The notes under the pieces were generated by a model. It worked only from the letters and a program-made list of their open reading frames with translations, was not told where the DNA came from and ran no database searches. The translations under genes and the position numbers were made by a program. 42,589 bases of DNA from Coriobacteriia bacterium (GTDB lineage: Bacteria; Actinomycetota; Coriobacteriia; Anaerosomatales; Anaerosomataceae): positions 1-42,589 of the forward strand of contig JAFGAG010000062.1 of assembly GCA_016933785.1 (NCBI GenBank). Reading direction: 5' to 3'. This document shows positions 1 through 7,846 of this stretch, piece after piece. The stretch's first letter is position 1, and the number at the start of each line of letters is the position of its first letter.

Positions 1-252
1 CCGGGTATCGAGCGCGTGCTCCGCACACGCGAGCACTTCGAGCGGTTCGTCGGCAGCGACGCGGTCGTGCATACCGTCAAGCCGATCGACGGGCGAGCGC
101 GGTACACCGGGCGTCTGACAGGGATCGTCGACGGGGATGTCGTTCTGGTGGCTGATGGACAGGAGATCCGCGTGCCGTTCGATGCGATCGAACGGGCACG
201 TTTGAAGGCCGACTTCGGTACGGCGGTCGAAAGGGACGGGACACACTCATGA
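1..252 (+). CDS. rimP: Ribosome maturation factor RimP, C-terminal part (5' truncated by window edge)
   Basis: RimP binds the free 30S subunit and is needed for its maturation. Only the last 83 codons are present; the frame is open from base 1. The visible start, PGIERVLRTREHFERF, matches the conserved RimP stretch usually read as SSPGLDRPL followed by a basic segment, where the N-terminal alpha/beta domain ends. What follows is the small Sm-like beta-barrel domain (GRLTGIVDGDVVLVADGQ, then a final I/V-P-F-DAIERARL strand and helix). The stop overlaps the nusA start in ATGA, so translation is probably coupled. rimP directly before nusA is the standard bacterial order, which supports the assignment. 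Confidence 0.93.
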   Translation, partial: PGIERVLRTREHFERFVGSDAVVHTVKPIDGRARYTGRLTGIVDGDVVLVADGQEIRVPFDAIERARLKADFGTAVERDGTHS

Positions 253-1391
253 GCTCCGAGCTGATGGACGCACTGCGGGAACTAGCCCGCGAAAAGAACA
301 TCGACGAGACGGACATGCTCGAGCGGCTTGAAGAGCAGCTCGCGGTCACCTACAAGCGCATCCTCGATACTGAGAACGACTGCTCGGTCTCCATCGACCG
401 CGAGAGCGGACGCATACACGTCTACGAGCTCGTGCCGGTCGGTGGTACGGAAGAGGAGCCTGTCTTCGAGGCGCGGGATGTCACGCCCTCGGACATCTCC
501 CGCTACGCCGCCACCGCAGCCAAGCAGGTCATCACGCAGTCGATCCGCGAGGCCGAGCGTGAGCAGATCTTCGAGGAGTACGCCGACCGCATCGGTGACA
601 GCATCACCGGCACGGTCCAGCAGTCGGACTCGCGCTACACGCTCGTGAAGATCCGCGAGGGCGTCGAGGCTCTCCTGCCGCACGCCGAACAGCCGCCCAA
701 CGAGCGCTACGAGCACAACCAGCGCCTCAAGGCGCTGGTTATCGACGTCCGCAAGACCTCGAGCGAGCCCTCCATCGTGGTATCACGCACGCACCCCAAT
801 CTGCTCAAGCGGCTCTTCGAGCTCGAGGTCCCCGAGATCTACGACGGCATCGTGGAGATCAAGAGCGTGGCTCGCGAGCCCGGGATGCGGTCCAAGATCG
901 CGGTCTCGTCGCGTGAGCCGGGTCTCGACCCTGTCGGCGCGTGTGTCGGGCCTAAGGGCAGCCGAGTCCGCATGGTCGTAGCCGAGCTGCGCGGCGAGCG
1001 GATCGACGTCGTACCGTGGTCCGAGGACCCGGCCACCTTCGTCGGAAACGCCCTGTCTCCCGCCAAGGTCGCTCGCGTGATAGTCTCCGATGACTCTCAC
1101 ACCGCCACGGTGATCGTGCCCGATGACCAGCTGTCGCTCGCGATCGGCAAGGAGGGGCAGAACGCCCGCCTCGCCGCCAAGCTCACCGGTTGGCGCATCG
1201 ACATCAAGAGTCTCGGTCAGGCGGTCTCGACCGGCCTCGCCGAAGCGGCTTCCGGTGCGGACGGTGGAGCCGACGACGGTGACGGACGCTGCATCGCCGT
1301 CACCAGCACCGGGATCCGATGCCGCAACCAGGCGCGTCCTGGGAGCCACTACTGCGGCGTCCATGAGAAGGAGGCGGCTGACCAGTCGTGA
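249..1391 (+). CDS. nusA: Transcription elongation/termination factor NusA with a C-terminal Cys3His tail
   Basis: NusA binds RNA polymerase and nascent RNA and modulates pausing, termination and antitermination. The 380-residue protein has the N-terminal RNAP-binding domain (about 1-110), an S1 domain (about 113-185) and two KH domains (about 195-335; [14 protein letters not shown] and [20 protein letters not shown] are the KH signatures). There are no E. coli-type acidic repeats. Instead a short acidic linker (about 335-345) leads to a tail with C348, C358, C369 and H372 in a C-x9-C-x10-C-x2-H arrangement, resembling small zinc-binding modules. The start ATG overlaps the rimP stop (ATGA) and the stop overlaps ylxR (GTGA). 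The NusA call is certain. Zinc binding by the tail is inference. Confidence 0.97.
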   Translation: MSSELMDALRELAREKNIDETDMLERLEEQLAVTYKRILDTENDCSVSIDRESGRIHVYELVPVGGTEEEPVFEARDVTPSDISRYAATAAKQVITQSIREAEREQIFEEYADRIGDSITGTVQQSDSRYTLVKIREGVEALLPHAEQPPNERYEHNQRLKALVIDVRKTSSEPSIVVSRTHPNLLKRLFELEVPEIYDGIVEIKSVAREPGMRSKIAVSSREPGLDPVGACVGPKGSRVRMVVAELRGERIDVVPWSEDPATFVGNALSPAKVARVIVSDDSHTATVIVPDDQLSLAIGKEGQNARLAAKLTGWRIDIKSLGQAVSTGLAEAASGADGGADDGDGRCIAVTSTGIRCRNQARPGSHYCGVHEKEAADQS

Positions 1392-1693
1392 CCCAGCGCC
1401 CGACTCCTCAACGGACCTGTGTTGCCTGCAGGCGCGTCGATGACAAGCGCTCGTTCGTGCGCCTTGTCCGTGACGCCGAGGGTGACGTGCACGTGGATCC
1501 GTCTGGGAAGGCCCCGGGACGCGGCGCTTCGGTGTGCGCGTCGATCGCGTGCTTCGAGAGTGCAGTGACCAAGAACAGGTTTGCATCCGCGCTCCGTGCA
1601 AGCCTCGGTGAAGAGGACGTGGAGCGATTGAGACATGAATTCGAGGACGTGCTCCAGACCCGTGGAGCCTCCGCCCCAGGAACTGGACGGTGA
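1388..1693 (+). CDS. ylxR: YlxR family RNA-binding protein (RnpM)
   Basis: This 101-residue protein belongs to the YlxR (DUF448) family. In Bacillus the family member, also named RnpM, is reported to bind and modulate RNase P RNA. The family signature is visible at the N-terminus: RTCVACRR with its CxxC pair, then RFVR-like (SFVRLVRD) and the conserved D-P-x-G-K-x-x-GRGASVC segment. The GTG start lies inside the nusA stop (GTGA) and the stop lies inside the infB start (GTGA), the tightest possible coupling. In Bacillus an L7Ae-like gene (ylxQ) follows ylxR. It is missing here and infB comes directly next. Confidence 0.93.
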   Translation: MTQRPTPQRTCVACRRVDDKRSFVRLVRDAEGDVHVDPSGKAPGRGASVCASIACFESAVTKNRFASALRASLGEEDVERLRHEFEDVLQTRGASAPGTGR

Positions 1694-4131
1694 CGCTGAT
1701 GCCTGCGATGCGTGTACACGAACTCGCCAAGGAGTTCGGAATGACTTCAAAGGAGTTGCTCGATCATCTGGAGCGGCTCAAGATCCCCGCGCGCAATCAT
1801 GCATCCACGCTGGTTGAGGCGTACGTCGACAAGATCCGTAAGGACCTGCACGACGTCATCGAGGAGAAGCAGAAGGAGATGGAGGCCGAGGCCGCCGCTC
1901 AAGCAGCCGCTGAGGCCGAACGTCTCGCCGCGGAGCAGGCCAAGCGGGAAGCCGAGGCTGCCGCGAAGGCGGCTGCCGACGCCGCACAACGGGCCGAAGC
2001 GGAGGCCGCCCGCAAGGCGGCGGACGAGGAGCGCGCCAAGGCCGAGGCCGAAGCCGCCGCCCGTGAGGCAGAGGAGCGTGCACGACGCGAGGCTGAAGAG
2101 GCCGCACGCACGGAGGCTCAGAAGAAGGCAGAAGCTGAGGCCGCCGCTCTCGCAGCTGAGGCTGCACTCGCCGAGGCCGAAGAAGCCGCCCGCTACCGCC
2201 AGATGGCCAAAGACGCCGAGGCGGCGCAAGCCCCCGCTCCGGCGACGAACCTCATCGCCGATGCCGCGAAGATGGTGCAGTCCGATCAGGACCGCCGTGG
2301 GAAGAAGAAGTCGAAGAAGCCATCCGGCAGGCGTGAAGCGCCGGCGCATCCGCATATCTCGGCCGATGAGAAGCCGCACGTCGAGACCGCCACAATCACG
2401 ATAACGGTCAACTCGACGGTGGCTCAGTTCGCTGAAGCCCTCGAGGTCACGCCGGGTGAGGTCGTCAAGCGGCTTCTCATGCTTGGTGACCCCCATACCG
2501 TGAACCAGCCGATGAGCCGCGACGCCATGGAGATCCTCGCCGAGGACCTCGGCGTTGAGGTTCAGATCGTCACGCCGGAGGAGGAGCCTGGCTTCACCTT
2601 CGTCGACGACCCGGCCGACCTGAAGCCCCGTCCGCCGGTCGTCACCGTTATGGGTCACGTCGACCACGGTAAGACCTCGCTCCTTGATGCGATCCGGGAG
2701 ACCGGTGTGGCCGACACCGAGGCCGGCGGCATCACGCAGCATATCGGTGCGTCTGTCGTCCAGAAGAACGGACGCCAGATCACCTTCATCGACACCCCGG
2801 GCCACGAGGCCTTCACAGCGATGCGGGCGCGCGGCGCCAACATCACCGACATCGTCATCCTCGTCGTCGCCGCTGACGACGGTGTGATGCCACAGACCGT
2901 CGAGGCTATCCACCACGCGAAGGCCGCGGGCGTCCCGATCATCGTGGCGGTCAACAAGATCGACAAAGACGGTGCGAACCCCGAGCAGGTCAAGCAGATG
3001 CTGACCGAGCACGAGATCGTGCCCGAGGAGTGGGGCGGTACGACCATCTTCGTGAACGTGTCGGCCAAGAAGCGCATCGGCATCGAGGACCTCCTCGAGA
3101 TGGTCCTGCTGCAGGCGGACATGCTCGAGCTGACCGCCAACCCTGGCGCGCTCGCATCCGGGGTGGTCATCGAGGCCAAGCTCGACAAGGGCCGTGGCCC
3201 CGTCGCCACAGTGTTGGTGCAGCGCGGCACGCTCCGCGTGGGTGACTCGATCGTCGCGGGCACCAGTCACGGCCGCGTCCGTGCGCTCGTCAGCCCGAAG
3301 GGCGACACGGTGGATGTCGCGACCCCGGCCAACCCGGTCGAGATCGTCGGTATCTCCAGCGTGCCTTCCGCCGGTGACGAGTTCCGCGTGTTCGCCGATG
3401 AGCGCGACGCACGCGATCTCGCCGAGGACCGTGCCCTACGTCAGCGCCTGATCGATCACGAGCACAAGACCCGTGTCACGCTGGACGACCTGTTCGCCCG
3501 CATCAAGGAGGGAGAGCTCAGGGAGCTCAACCTGGTGGTCAAGGCGGACGTGCAGGGCTCCATCGAAGCCCTCCGGGATGCCCTCGACAAGATGGATCAG
3601 TCCGAGGTTCGCATCAACATCATCCACTCAGGCGTCGGTGGCATCACCGAGACCGATGTCATGCTCGCGACCGCATCCGACGCGATCATCATCGGGTTCA
3701 ACGTGCGGCCGCTGCCCGTCGCTCGCGAACTCGCCGAGAAGGAGAAGGTGGACATGCGGCTCTACCGCGTGATCTACCAGGCCATCGAGGAGATCAACGC
3801 GGCGCGCGTGGGTATGCTCGCACCCACGATCGAGGAGCGCGACACGGCGCACATCGAGGTCCGCGATCTGTTCAAGGTACCGAAGCTCGGCACTATCGCA
3901 GGCTGCTTCGTGCAGGAAGGCGAAGTCACCCGTGACGACCGGATCCGTATCGTCCGCGACGGGACCATCATCCATGACGGGAAGCTGCATTCGTTGCGCC
4001 GTTTCAAGGACGATGTGAAGTCGGTCAAGCAGGGCTACGAGTGCGGTATCGGCATCGAGAACTTCCAGGATCTCAAGGTCGGCGACGTCATCGAGGCGTA
4101 CCGCATCGTCGAGGTCGCCCGCGAGGAGTGA
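1690..4131 (+). CDS. infB: Translation initiation factor IF-2
   Basis: IF-2 is the GTPase that brings initiator fMet-tRNA to the 30S subunit and promotes 50S joining. The 813-residue protein starts with an IF2_N helical domain ([17 protein letters not shown]), then a very Ala/Glu/Lys/Arg-rich, probably single-helix region (about 55-190), a second IF2_N module (about 230-290), and the G domain: GHVDHGKT at 322-329, DTPGHE from 368, NKID at 422-425. Domains II to IV follow to the C-terminus. The start is ambiguous. GTG 1690 overlaps the ylxR stop and has AGGA about 8 nt upstream, but in-frame ATGs at 1699 and 1708 are also possible and would remove 3 or 6 residues. Confidence 0.97.
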   Translation: MTLMPAMRVHELAKEFGMTSKELLDHLERLKIPARNHASTLVEAYVDKIRKDLHDVIEEKQKEMEAEAAAQAAAEAERLAAEQAKREAEAAAKAAADAAQRAEAEAARKAADEERAKAEAEAAAREAEERARREAEEAARTEAQKKAEAEAAALAAEAALAEAEEAARYRQMAKDAEAAQAPAPATNLIADAAKMVQSDQDRRGKKKSKKPSGRREAPAHPHISADEKPHVETATITITVNSTVAQFAEALEVTPGEVVKRLLMLGDPHTVNQPMSRDAMEILAEDLGVEVQIVTPEEEPGFTFVDDPADLKPRPPVVTVMGHVDHGKTSLLDAIRETGVADTEAGGITQHIGASVVQKNGRQITFIDTPGHEAFTAMRARGANITDIVILVVAADDGVMPQTVEAIHHAKAAGVPIIVAVNKIDKDGANPEQVKQMLTEHEIVPEEWGGTTIFVNVSAKKRIGIEDLLEMVLLQADMLELTANPGALASGVVIEAKLDKGRGPVATVLVQRGTLRVGDSIVAGTSHGRVRALVSPKGDTVDVATPANPVEIVGISSVPSAGDEFRVFADERDARDLAEDRALRQRLIDHEHKTRVTLDDLFARIKEGELRELNLVVKADVQGSIEALRDALDKMDQSEVRINIIHSGVGGITETDVMLATASDAIIIGFNVRPLPVARELAEKEKVDMRLYRVIYQAIEEINAARVGMLAPTIEERDTAHIEVRDLFKVPKLGTIAGCFVQEGEVTRDDRIRIVRDGTIIHDGKLHSLRRFKDDVKSVKQGYECGIGIENFQDLKVGDVIEAYRIVEVAREE

Positions 4132-4135
4132 TCAT

Positions 4136-4507
4136 ATGAAAAGCACCCCCCGTACCCGCAGGCTCGGTGAAAGCGTCCGCGAGGCGCTGAGCGAGGTGCT
4201 TCGGGACGATGTAGCGGACCCCCGGGTGGATTTCGTCACCATCACTTCGGTGGAGGTGTCATCGGACCTGAACCTCGCCAACGTGTATGTCACGACACAC
4301 GGTGGCGAAGCGGAGTACGAGGCGTTGCTCGAAGGCCTCCGTTCCGCGGACAAACGGATCCGTGCAGGACTGGCCCGCCGCGTGCAGATGCGCGTCGTCC
4401 CCGAACTGCGCTATCACCTCGACACCTCACTCGATCAGAGCATGAGGATCACCGAAGCTCTGAAGGATGTGCCACCCACGCTGCTCGTCGACGAGGACAA
4501 CGAGTGA
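4136..4507 (+). CDS. rbfA: 30S ribosome-binding factor RbfA
   Basis: RbfA is a KH-fold protein that binds the 30S subunit near the 16S rRNA 5' helix and is needed for late maturation and cold adaptation. The 123 residues match the family in length. Typical features are the N-terminal R-x-x-R-x-x-E-x-x-REAL-x-E-V-L segment, D-P-R-V-x-x-V-T-I-T-x-V-E-V-S-x-D-L, and the C-terminal R-x-x-P-E-L-x-x-x-x-D-x-S segment (VVPELRYHLDTSLDQSMRI). The ATG lies 4 nt past the infB stop. The gene overlaps nrnA by GTGA. It sits between infB and truB as in most bacteria, except that the DHH phosphoesterase gene is inserted before truB. Confidence 0.95.
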   Translation: MKSTPRTRRLGESVREALSEVLRDDVADPRVDFVTITSVEVSSDLNLANVYVTTHGGEAEYEALLEGLRSADKRIRAGLARRVQMRVVPELRYHLDTSLDQSMRITEALKDVPPTLLVDEDNE

Positions 4508-5481
4508 GCACTGAGGTCGACCTTGCACGTGCGGCCGAGGTGCTCGGCAGCGCACGCTCGGTCGTCATCGGCGCACACGTCGATCCGGACGGGGACGCCG
4601 TAGGCTCGGTCCTCGGCCTGCTGCACATCCTCGACGAGGCGGGCATCTCGGCTGTCCCGGTCCTGCCGACCGCTGCGGGATTGCCGGGCACCTACGCGTT
4701 CCTCCCGGGGGCCGACCGCTTCCGGCATACCGCAGGGGTGGAGCCGCCCGAGGTGTTCGTGGCACTGGACAGCCCTTCACCGCAACGGCTCGCCGACGGT
4801 GAAGCACTCGCACGGTCCGCATCCACGCTCGTTATGATCGACCACCACCCCGACGCGGATGCCGACGCCGATGGTGCGATCACGGTGTTCGATCCGTCCG
4901 CGGCTGCCACCGGTTGCCTGGTGTGGCGCCTCGCGGAGCACCTTGGTGTCGCTCCGGACGCCGACGCCGCGACGTGTCTCTACACGGCGGTGCTCACCGA
5001 TACCGGACGCTTCAGCTACTCAAACACCGACGCATCGACGTTTCTCCTCGCCGCGCGGATGGTCGACGCCGGCGCGCATCCCAACGACATTTACAGCGCC
5101 GTCTACGAGAACCGCTCGGCCGGTGCACAAGCGCTGCTCGCGCGTGCACTCGGCCGCATCACGCCTGCGAACGGGGGTCGTGTCGCGTATGCGTGGGTCA
5201 CCGATGCCGACTTCGTCGAGACCGGCGCGCTGCCGTCCGAGGGAGAGAATCTGATCGACCATGTCCGCGCACTGGGTGGAGTCGACGCGGTGTTCCTCGT
5301 GAAGCTCAGCGGCCCTACGGCCCGCATCAACCTCCGGGCCAAAGGTCCGACCGACGTCGGCTCGATCGCTCGCGCCCTGGGCGGGGGAGGGCACCGCGCC
5401 GCTGCCGGTGCGACCATCGATGGCGACCTTGAAGCCGCACTCTCGCTGCTGCTGCCTCTGCTCCCCGGAGGCGGCGCATGA
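4504..5481 (+). CDS. nrnA: DHH/DHHA1 phosphoesterase, NrnA-like nanoRNase/pAp phosphatase
   Basis: Members of this family degrade 2-5-nt RNAs and, in several species, dephosphorylate pAp or hydrolyse cyclic dinucleotide products. The 325-residue protein has both halves. The DHH domain carries HVDPDGDAVGS (25-35), a metal-binding VALDS strand and the DHH motif at 113-115 (MIDHHPDAD). The DHHA1 domain carries GGGGHRAAAG from about 293. GTG start overlapping the rbfA stop; stop overlapping truB (ATGA). A bifunctional oligoribonuclease/pAp phosphatase next to infB-rbfA-truB is common in Gram-positives and Actinobacteria. The exact substrate (nanoRNA, pAp or linear di-AMP) cannot be read from sequence. 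Confidence 0.9.
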   Translation: MSTEVDLARAAEVLGSARSVVIGAHVDPDGDAVGSVLGLLHILDEAGISAVPVLPTAAGLPGTYAFLPGADRFRHTAGVEPPEVFVALDSPSPQRLADGEALARSASTLVMIDHHPDADADADGAITVFDPSAAATGCLVWRLAEHLGVAPDADAATCLYTAVLTDTGRFSYSNTDASTFLLAARMVDAGAHPNDIYSAVYENRSAGAQALLARALGRITPANGGRVAYAWVTDADFVETGALPSEGENLIDHVRALGGVDAVFLVKLSGPTARINLRAKGPTDVGSIARALGGGGHRAAAGATIDGDLEAALSLLLPLLPGGGA

Positions 5482-6398
5482 TGGCACGCCGGGGGGCGAC
5501 CGGGCTGTCGGGCATGCTCGTCATCGACAAGCCGGGCGGCATGACCAGCCACGATGTCGTTGCGCGGCTGCGGAGGGCGACGGGGGAGCGGCGTATCGGC
5601 CATGCCGGGACCCTCGACCCGCTCGCCACGGGCATCCTCTTGGTGCTCGTCGGCTCTGCCACGAGGCTCGAGCGCTATCTCTCCGGACACGACAAATCAT
5701 ACCGGGCGCTCATCTCCTTCGGCTCTGAGACGGATACCCTCGATGCCGACGGTGCGGTCAGCACCGTGCATCCGATCCCCGACGCCGTTCTCGATGCGAC
5801 CGAGGCACAGAGGATCCTGGACGGGTTCCTGGGGCCGGGATCCCAGATCCCACCGGTGTATTCGGCGATCAAGCGGGACGGCGTCCCGGCACATCGACTA
5901 GCACGCGCCGGAACCGACGTGGAGATGCTTCCGCGCGACATCGTCGTTCATGAGGCCGTGCTGGAAGGTATCGACGCCTCGAACGCCACGTGGGATGTTC
6001 GCTTCGCGGTCTCCAAGGGCACGTACATCCGCTCGCTCGCACGCGACATCGGTGTTGCGGCAGGTTCCGGCGCCCACCTCGCCGCGCTTCGCAGGACCGC
6101 GGTGGATGCCATCACCATCGAGCGTGCCCGGGCACTCGATGAGGTCTGTGTTGCTGCGGCCGCAGGTGAGCTGGTGTCGTTGTTCGTTGACCCGGTGCCC
6201 GCTCTCGGGTTTCCGGTCATCGAAGGCGACGCCGTGACCGTGCGCGCGGGACGCGCGTTACCTGCACCGGCGGTCGGCCTTCCCCTCAGCGACGACCGGG
6301 TCTCGGTGATCGTCGAGGGACGGCTCGGCGCCGTCTACCGCGCCGCGCCGGACGGGTACGCACCCGAGACCGTGTTCATCCCGGAGGTCGCCCGATGA
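5478..6398 (+). CDS. truB: tRNA pseudouridine(55) synthase TruB
   Basis: TruB converts U55 of the tRNA T-loop to pseudouridine and also acts as a tRNA chaperone. The 306-residue protein shows LVIDKPGGMTSHDVV near the N-terminus and the catalytic motif GHAGTLDPLATGIL with the nucleophile D47. KSYRALISFGSETDTLDADG and the KGTYIRSLARDIG motif complete the fold. A C-terminal PUA-like extension (about 240-306) is present. Two tandem ATGs (5478, 5481) occur. The first overlaps the nrnA stop (ATGA) and is preferred because of the coupled arrangement of the operon. The stop overlaps ribF (ATGA). Confidence 0.96.
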   Translation: MMARRGATGLSGMLVIDKPGGMTSHDVVARLRRATGERRIGHAGTLDPLATGILLVLVGSATRLERYLSGHDKSYRALISFGSETDTLDADGAVSTVHPIPDAVLDATEAQRILDGFLGPGSQIPPVYSAIKRDGVPAHRLARAGTDVEMLPRDIVVHEAVLEGIDASNATWDVRFAVSKGTYIRSLARDIGVAAGSGAHLAALRRTAVDAITIERARALDEVCVAAAAGELVSLFVDPVPALGFPVIEGDAVTVRAGRALPAPAVGLPLSDDRVSVIVEGRLGAVYRAAPDGYAPETVFIPEVAR

Positions 6399-7321
6399 CG
6401 CAGACCCTCTGGCACAGGACCGACGAGCAGCGCATCGGAGAGGCGGCCGTGGCGATCGGCGTGTTCGACGGCGTTCACATCGGGCACCAGACGCTCATCC
6501 GCGATGCGGTCGAGACCGCCGCGGACGAAGGGGTGATGTGCTGCGTCGTGACCTTCGATCGCGACCCCGACCAGGTCGTCACGCCCGACCGTGCCGCGCC
6601 ACAGCTGACCAGCCTCGATGACAAACTTGCGCTCATAAGCGAGCTCGGCCCCGATGTCATACTCGTGGTGCCGTTCGATACCCGTCTTGCCGCGCTATCA
6701 CCCGATTCGTTCATCGACGACGTCCTCATGCGCGTGCTCATCCCTCGGGTCGTGATCGTCGGAGAGGACTTCCGGTTCGGGGTGCGTGCCTCGGGAGATG
6801 TCGCGACCCTCAGAGCCTGCGGAGAGCGGGACGGGTTCGAGGTGATCGCGCATGAGTTGGTGACCCGAGAGGGGTCGCCGGTGACGTCCACGCGGGTTCG
6901 GGCGCTGGTGGACGCCGGCGATGTCGCAGCCGCCGCACGCCTTCTGGACCGCCCCCACCGCCTCGAAGGCCGGGTCGTTGCCGGCCGGTCCCGTGGCCGA
7001 GGACTCGGCGCTCCCACCGCGAACCTCGTCTTCGACCCACGTATGGCACTGCCCGGCGAGGGCGTGTACGCGGCACGTGTCGCACACGGAAGCAGCGTGT
7101 ATCGCGCCGCTGTATCGGTCGGCATGCCTCCGACCTTCGCTGACGCCATGTCACGATTCGAAGTACATCTGCTCGACTTCGAGGGCGATCTCTACGGTGC
7201 CACGCTGAACGTGGAGTTCGTCGATCGTATCGGAGCCCACAGACACTACGATGCCGAAGGCGACCTCGCCGCAGCCATCTCGACGTTCATCGTGGCCGTT
7301 CGTGAACGGGTGGCGTTGTAA
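6395..7321 (+). CDS. ribF: Bifunctional riboflavin kinase/FAD synthetase
   Basis: RibF makes FMN from riboflavin and then FAD from FMN. The 308-residue protein has the N-terminal adenylyltransferase domain with the HxGH-type motif GVFDGVHIGHQTL (22-34), followed by GEDFRFG and the VTSTRVRALV segment. The C-terminal flavokinase domain begins near residue 190 (GRVVAGRSRGRGLGAPTANL), then GVYAARV and EVHLLDF. It is the last gene of the coupled run starting at rimP; its ATG overlaps the truB stop. A 142-nt gap with its own promoter-like sequence follows before rpsO, so ribF probably ends the upstream transcription unit or is read through. Confidence 0.96.
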   Translation: MTQTLWHRTDEQRIGEAAVAIGVFDGVHIGHQTLIRDAVETAADEGVMCCVVTFDRDPDQVVTPDRAAPQLTSLDDKLALISELGPDVILVVPFDTRLAALSPDSFIDDVLMRVLIPRVVIVGEDFRFGVRASGDVATLRACGERDGFEVIAHELVTREGSPVTSTRVRALVDAGDVAAAARLLDRPHRLEGRVVAGRSRGRGLGAPTANLVFDPRMALPGEGVYAARVAHGSSVYRAAVSVGMPPTFADAMSRFEVHLLDFEGDLYGATLNVEFVDRIGAHRHYDAEGDLAAAISTFIVAVRERVAL

Positions 7322-7363
7322 CCACGCTGCTCACCCGGTGTCACCGCCCGGCACCGTGTGTGC

Positions 7364-7369
7364 TATACT
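7364..7369 (+). promoter_or_regulatory. Predicted rpsO promoter (extended -10)
   Basis: TATACT at 7364-7369 is one mismatch from consensus and is preceded by TG plus one base (7361-7363), giving an extended -10. No good -35 is present at 17 bp (TCACCG at 7341-7346), which is tolerated by extended -10 promoters. Predicted start near 7376, leaving a leader of about 88 nt before rpsO. Confidence 0.55.
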
Positions 7370-7375
7370 CTGCCG

Positions 7376-7463
7376 GTTGTACCGATGACCCGGTCCCTGG
7401 ACTTGCGACTCACCACCGCTTCTCTCGGCACCGGGCGACTTCCGATGAAAGGTGAAAGAGAAT
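7376..7463 (+). promoter_or_regulatory. rpsO 5' leader, possible S15 autoregulatory element
   Basis: The 88 nt between the predicted start and rpsO contain complementary arms CCCGGT (7389-7394) and ACCGGG (7430-7435) enclosing 35 nt. The second arm lies about 28 nt upstream of the rpsO ATG and the RBS (AAAGGTGAAAGAG) follows it. Ribosomal protein S15 represses its own mRNA through structurally different leaders in several phyla, so this leader is a reasonable candidate. No known S15-leader class was recognised. Inference only. Confidence 0.3.
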
Positions 7464-7733
7464 ATGGCACTCGAGAAGGACGTCAAGTCCGCTATCATCG
7501 CCGAGCACGCCCGCACCGAGGGCGACACCGGCTCCGCGGAGGTCCAGGTCGCGCTCCTCACGCAGCGCATCCGCGATCTCACCGAGCACCTCCGCACCCA
7601 CAGCCACGACCACCACACCCGTCGCGGGCTCCTGAAACTCGTCGGGCAGCGTCGTCGGCTCTTGAACTACCTCAAGAAGAACGACATCGAGCGTTACCGC
7701 GCGATCGTCGCGAAGCTGGGGCTCCGCAACTAG
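7464..7733 (+). CDS. rpsO: 30S ribosomal protein S15
   Basis: S15 binds 16S rRNA helices 20-22 and helps organise the 30S platform. The 89-residue protein has the family length and signature: [17 protein letters not shown], then [19 protein letters not shown] and [12 protein letters not shown]. The start is ATG 7464 with a strong purine-rich RBS just upstream. An upstream in-frame ATG at 7452 would add four residues unlike other S15 proteins and would place the RBS inside the gene. A promoter-like sequence precedes the gene, and a 12-bp hairpin separates it from pnp, the usual downstream partner. Confidence 0.97.
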   Translation: MALEKDVKSAIIAEHARTEGDTGSAEVQVALLTQRIRDLTEHLRTHSHDHHTRRGLLKLVGQRRRLLNYLKKNDIERYRAIVAKLGLRN

Positions 7734-7745
7734 ATATGGCACCAC

Positions 7746-7773
7746 GTGAAGGCGGGGAATGCCCCGCCTTCAC
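7746..7773 (+). terminator. rpsO-pnp intergenic hairpin (no U-tract)
   Basis: Perfect 12-bp inverted repeat: GTGAAGGCGGGG (7746-7757), loop AATG, CCCCGCCTTCAC (7762-7773). It begins 12 nt after the rpsO stop. No run of T follows (TGACGTA), so it could be a high-GC attenuating terminator or a processing or stabilising stem. In other bacteria the rpsO-pnp gap holds an RNase III-cleaved stem used in PNPase autoregulation. The arrangement here is compatible, but the function is inferred. Confidence 0.65.
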
Positions 7774-7780
7774 TGACGTA

Positions 7781-7795
7781 GGGGCACGAGGCCCC
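7781..7795 (+). other. Second small hairpin upstream of pnp
   Basis: GGGGC (7781-7785), loop ACGAG, GCCCC (7791-7795), seven bases after the larger rpsO-pnp hairpin and about 51 nt before the pnp start. A 5-bp GC stem alone is weak evidence. It is noted because it forms a tandem pair with the upstream stem. Confidence 0.35.
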
Positions 7796-7846
7796 GCATG
7801 ATTGGCCGCCGCCAAGGGGGCGACGCGGCCGGAGAAGAGGAAGAGG

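Noticed and set aside
1747-3270. A 507-codon reverse-strand frame opposite infB
   Set aside because: Shadow of the IF-2 gene; composition is repetitive because it mirrors the Ala/Glu-rich helix region.
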